Part shown: positions 5,483-6,282 of the stretch, piece after piece
Numbering within the stretch: position 1 is the first letter of the stretch
How the letters are laid out: the number at the start of each line of letters is the position of its first letter
Assembly (NCBI GenBank): GCA_050696075.1
Contig: JBOGUF010000028.1
Coordinates: 1 to 6,282 of the forward strand
Source of the DNA: JBOGUF01 sp050696075
Lineage (GTDB): Bacteria > Chloroflexota > Chloroflexia > Thermomicrobiales > UBA6265
DNA length: 6,282 bases
Direction: 5' to 3'
Notes under the pieces: model-generated
Told to the model about the DNA's origin: nothing
Seen by the model: only the letters and a program-made list of their open reading frames with translations
Databases searched by the model: none
Program-made: the position numbers and the translations under genes

Positions 5483-6282
5483 TTGGACGACAAGCTCATA
5501 TTTACGCTGCCGGTCCTGATTTTCGGCGTAATGGCGGTACTCTTCGCGACCTGGCTCGCACGCGACGTCCTCGGGCGTGACCAGGGCACGAAAAGCATGC
5601 AGGAGATTGCGAGCGCTATCTTCCAGGGCGCGATCGCCTATCTCAACCGTCAGTACCGCACCATCGCCGTCCTCGCTGTCGTCACCGCCATCGTCATGGG
5701 CGTCCTGGTCGCGCTCTTCGAGAAGGAGCACGAAGTTGCCCGCGGCGTCATCACCTCGGTCGCCTTCCTCGTCGGCGCGACACTCTCGGGCCTGTCCGGA
5801 TTCATCGGCATGTATGTCGCCGTTCGTAGCAACTTGCGAACGGCCGCGGCAGCCCAGCGTGGTCTCGGCGATGCATTGCTCGTCGCCCTGCGCGGCGGGG
5901 CCGTCACCGGCTTCTCAATCATGGCACTCGGCCTCCTCGGCATCACCGGCGTCTTCTTCGTCGTCTACACCTTCGCCGAGGGCGCCATGCCGGCCGTGGC
6001 CGAAACGCCCTTCTGGATCGTCGGCTTCGCCTTCGGCGCTTCCTTCGTCGCCCTCTTCGCCCAGCTTGGCGGCGGCATCTACACCAAGGCTGCGGACGTG
6101 GGCGCGGACTTGGTTGGCAAGGTGGAGGCCGGCATCCCAGAGGACGATCCCCGCAACGCGGGTGTGATCGCCGACCTCGTCGGCGACAACGTCGGCGACT
6201 GCGCCGGTCGTGGCGCCGACCTCTTCGAGTCCTCGGCGGCCGAGATGATCGGCGCCATGATCCTCGGCGTCGCCCTCTACTC
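5483..6282 (+). CDS. hppA: Membrane-bound ion-translocating pyrophosphatase HppA (N-terminal 266 residues, cut by the window end)
   Basis: HppA splits pyrophosphate to two phosphates and uses the energy to pump H+ (or Na+ in some members) out across the cytoplasmic membrane. The visible part has five hydrophobic stretches (about 5-25, 60-80, 90-113, 132-162 and 177-197) and then the substrate-binding region. That region contains GGGIYTKAADVGADLVGKVE at 196-215, EDDPRN at 220-225, DNVGDCAGRGADLFES at 235-250, and AAEMIGAMILG after it. The Asp and Lys residues in these motifs bind Mg-pyrophosphate in characterised members. Family proteins are usually 660-800 residues with about 16 helices, so over half lies beyond 6282. 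The residue that decides potassium dependence, and the gate residues that decide the ion, are also beyond the edge. TTG start with GGAGG 7 nt upstream. The gene follows secF after 260 bp and seems to be separately transcribed. Confidence 0.96.
   Translation, partial: MDDKLIFTLPVLIFGVMAVLFATWLARDVLGRDQGTKSMQEIASAIFQGAIAYLNRQYRTIAVLAVVTAIVMGVLVALFEKEHEVARGVITSVAFLVGATLSGLSGFIGMYVAVRSNLRTAAAAQRGLGDALLVALRGGAVTGFSIMALGLLGITGVFFVVYTFAEGAMPAVAETPFWIVGFAFGASFVALFAQLGGGIYTKAADVGADLVGKVEAGIPEDDPRNAGVIADLVGDNVGDCAGRGADLFESSAAEMIGAMILGVALY

Noticed and set aside
5577..6167. Plus-strand open frame of 196 codons overlapping hppA
   Set aside because: It lies in another frame of hppA and encodes a Ser/Pro/Arg-rich shadow; the hppA frame carries the full pyrophosphatase motifs.
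1..6282. CRISPR array, tRNA, rRNA, toxin-antitoxin, phage or transposase genes
   Set aside because: No regularly spaced repeats of suitable length, no tRNA-like cloverleaf and no matching protein motifs were seen; the coding content is housekeeping.

Overview
The window looks like chromosomal DNA from a GC-rich (about 60% by eye) bacterium, most likely a Chloroflexota member of the Thermomicrobia/Sphaerobacter type. The clues are a Ser/Pro/Ala-rich linker of repeated 'ASP' units inside SecD, the HppA sequence style (GDCAGRGADLFES), GTG/TTG starts with GGAGG-like ribosome sites, and separate short secD and secF genes. This placement is inference, not proof.

Layout. Positions 1-159 are non-coding and hold two copies of a 16-bp repeat; the second copy begins a degenerate inverted-repeat element that resembles the dispersed intergenic repeats of many environmental bacteria. 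On the minus strand, reading right to left, are a PHP-family phosphohydrolase of the histidinol-phosphatase type (1958-1122) and, 2 nt after its stop, an unrecognised eight-helix membrane protein (1119-160). A 126-bp divergent intergenic region (1959-2084) carries a leftward extended -10 element and several short repeats. On the plus strand are nadD (2085-2696), an intergenic region with a good sigma70-type promoter followed at once by a terminator-like hairpin, secD (2793-4241), secF (4269-5222), a 260-bp structured leader, and the first 266 codons of hppA (5483 to the window end).

How the genes relate. SecD and SecF form the accessory complex that uses the proton-motive force to pull secreted proteins through SecYEG; the key membrane Asp and Arg residues are present. 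HppA is a membrane pyrophosphatase that builds an ion gradient from pyrophosphate, and NadD is one of the enzymes that releases pyrophosphate while making NAD. The grouping therefore makes loose energetic sense, but secDF and hppA each appear to have their own leader, so a single operon is not shown.

The protein-coding content is ordinary housekeeping apart from the membrane hypothetical. I found no evidence of a new multi-gene system. The items most worth a second look are in the non-coding DNA: the hppA leader, where one arm can form either of two mutually exclusive hairpins; the secD promoter whose transcript would begin with a hairpin; and the repeat element at the left edge.
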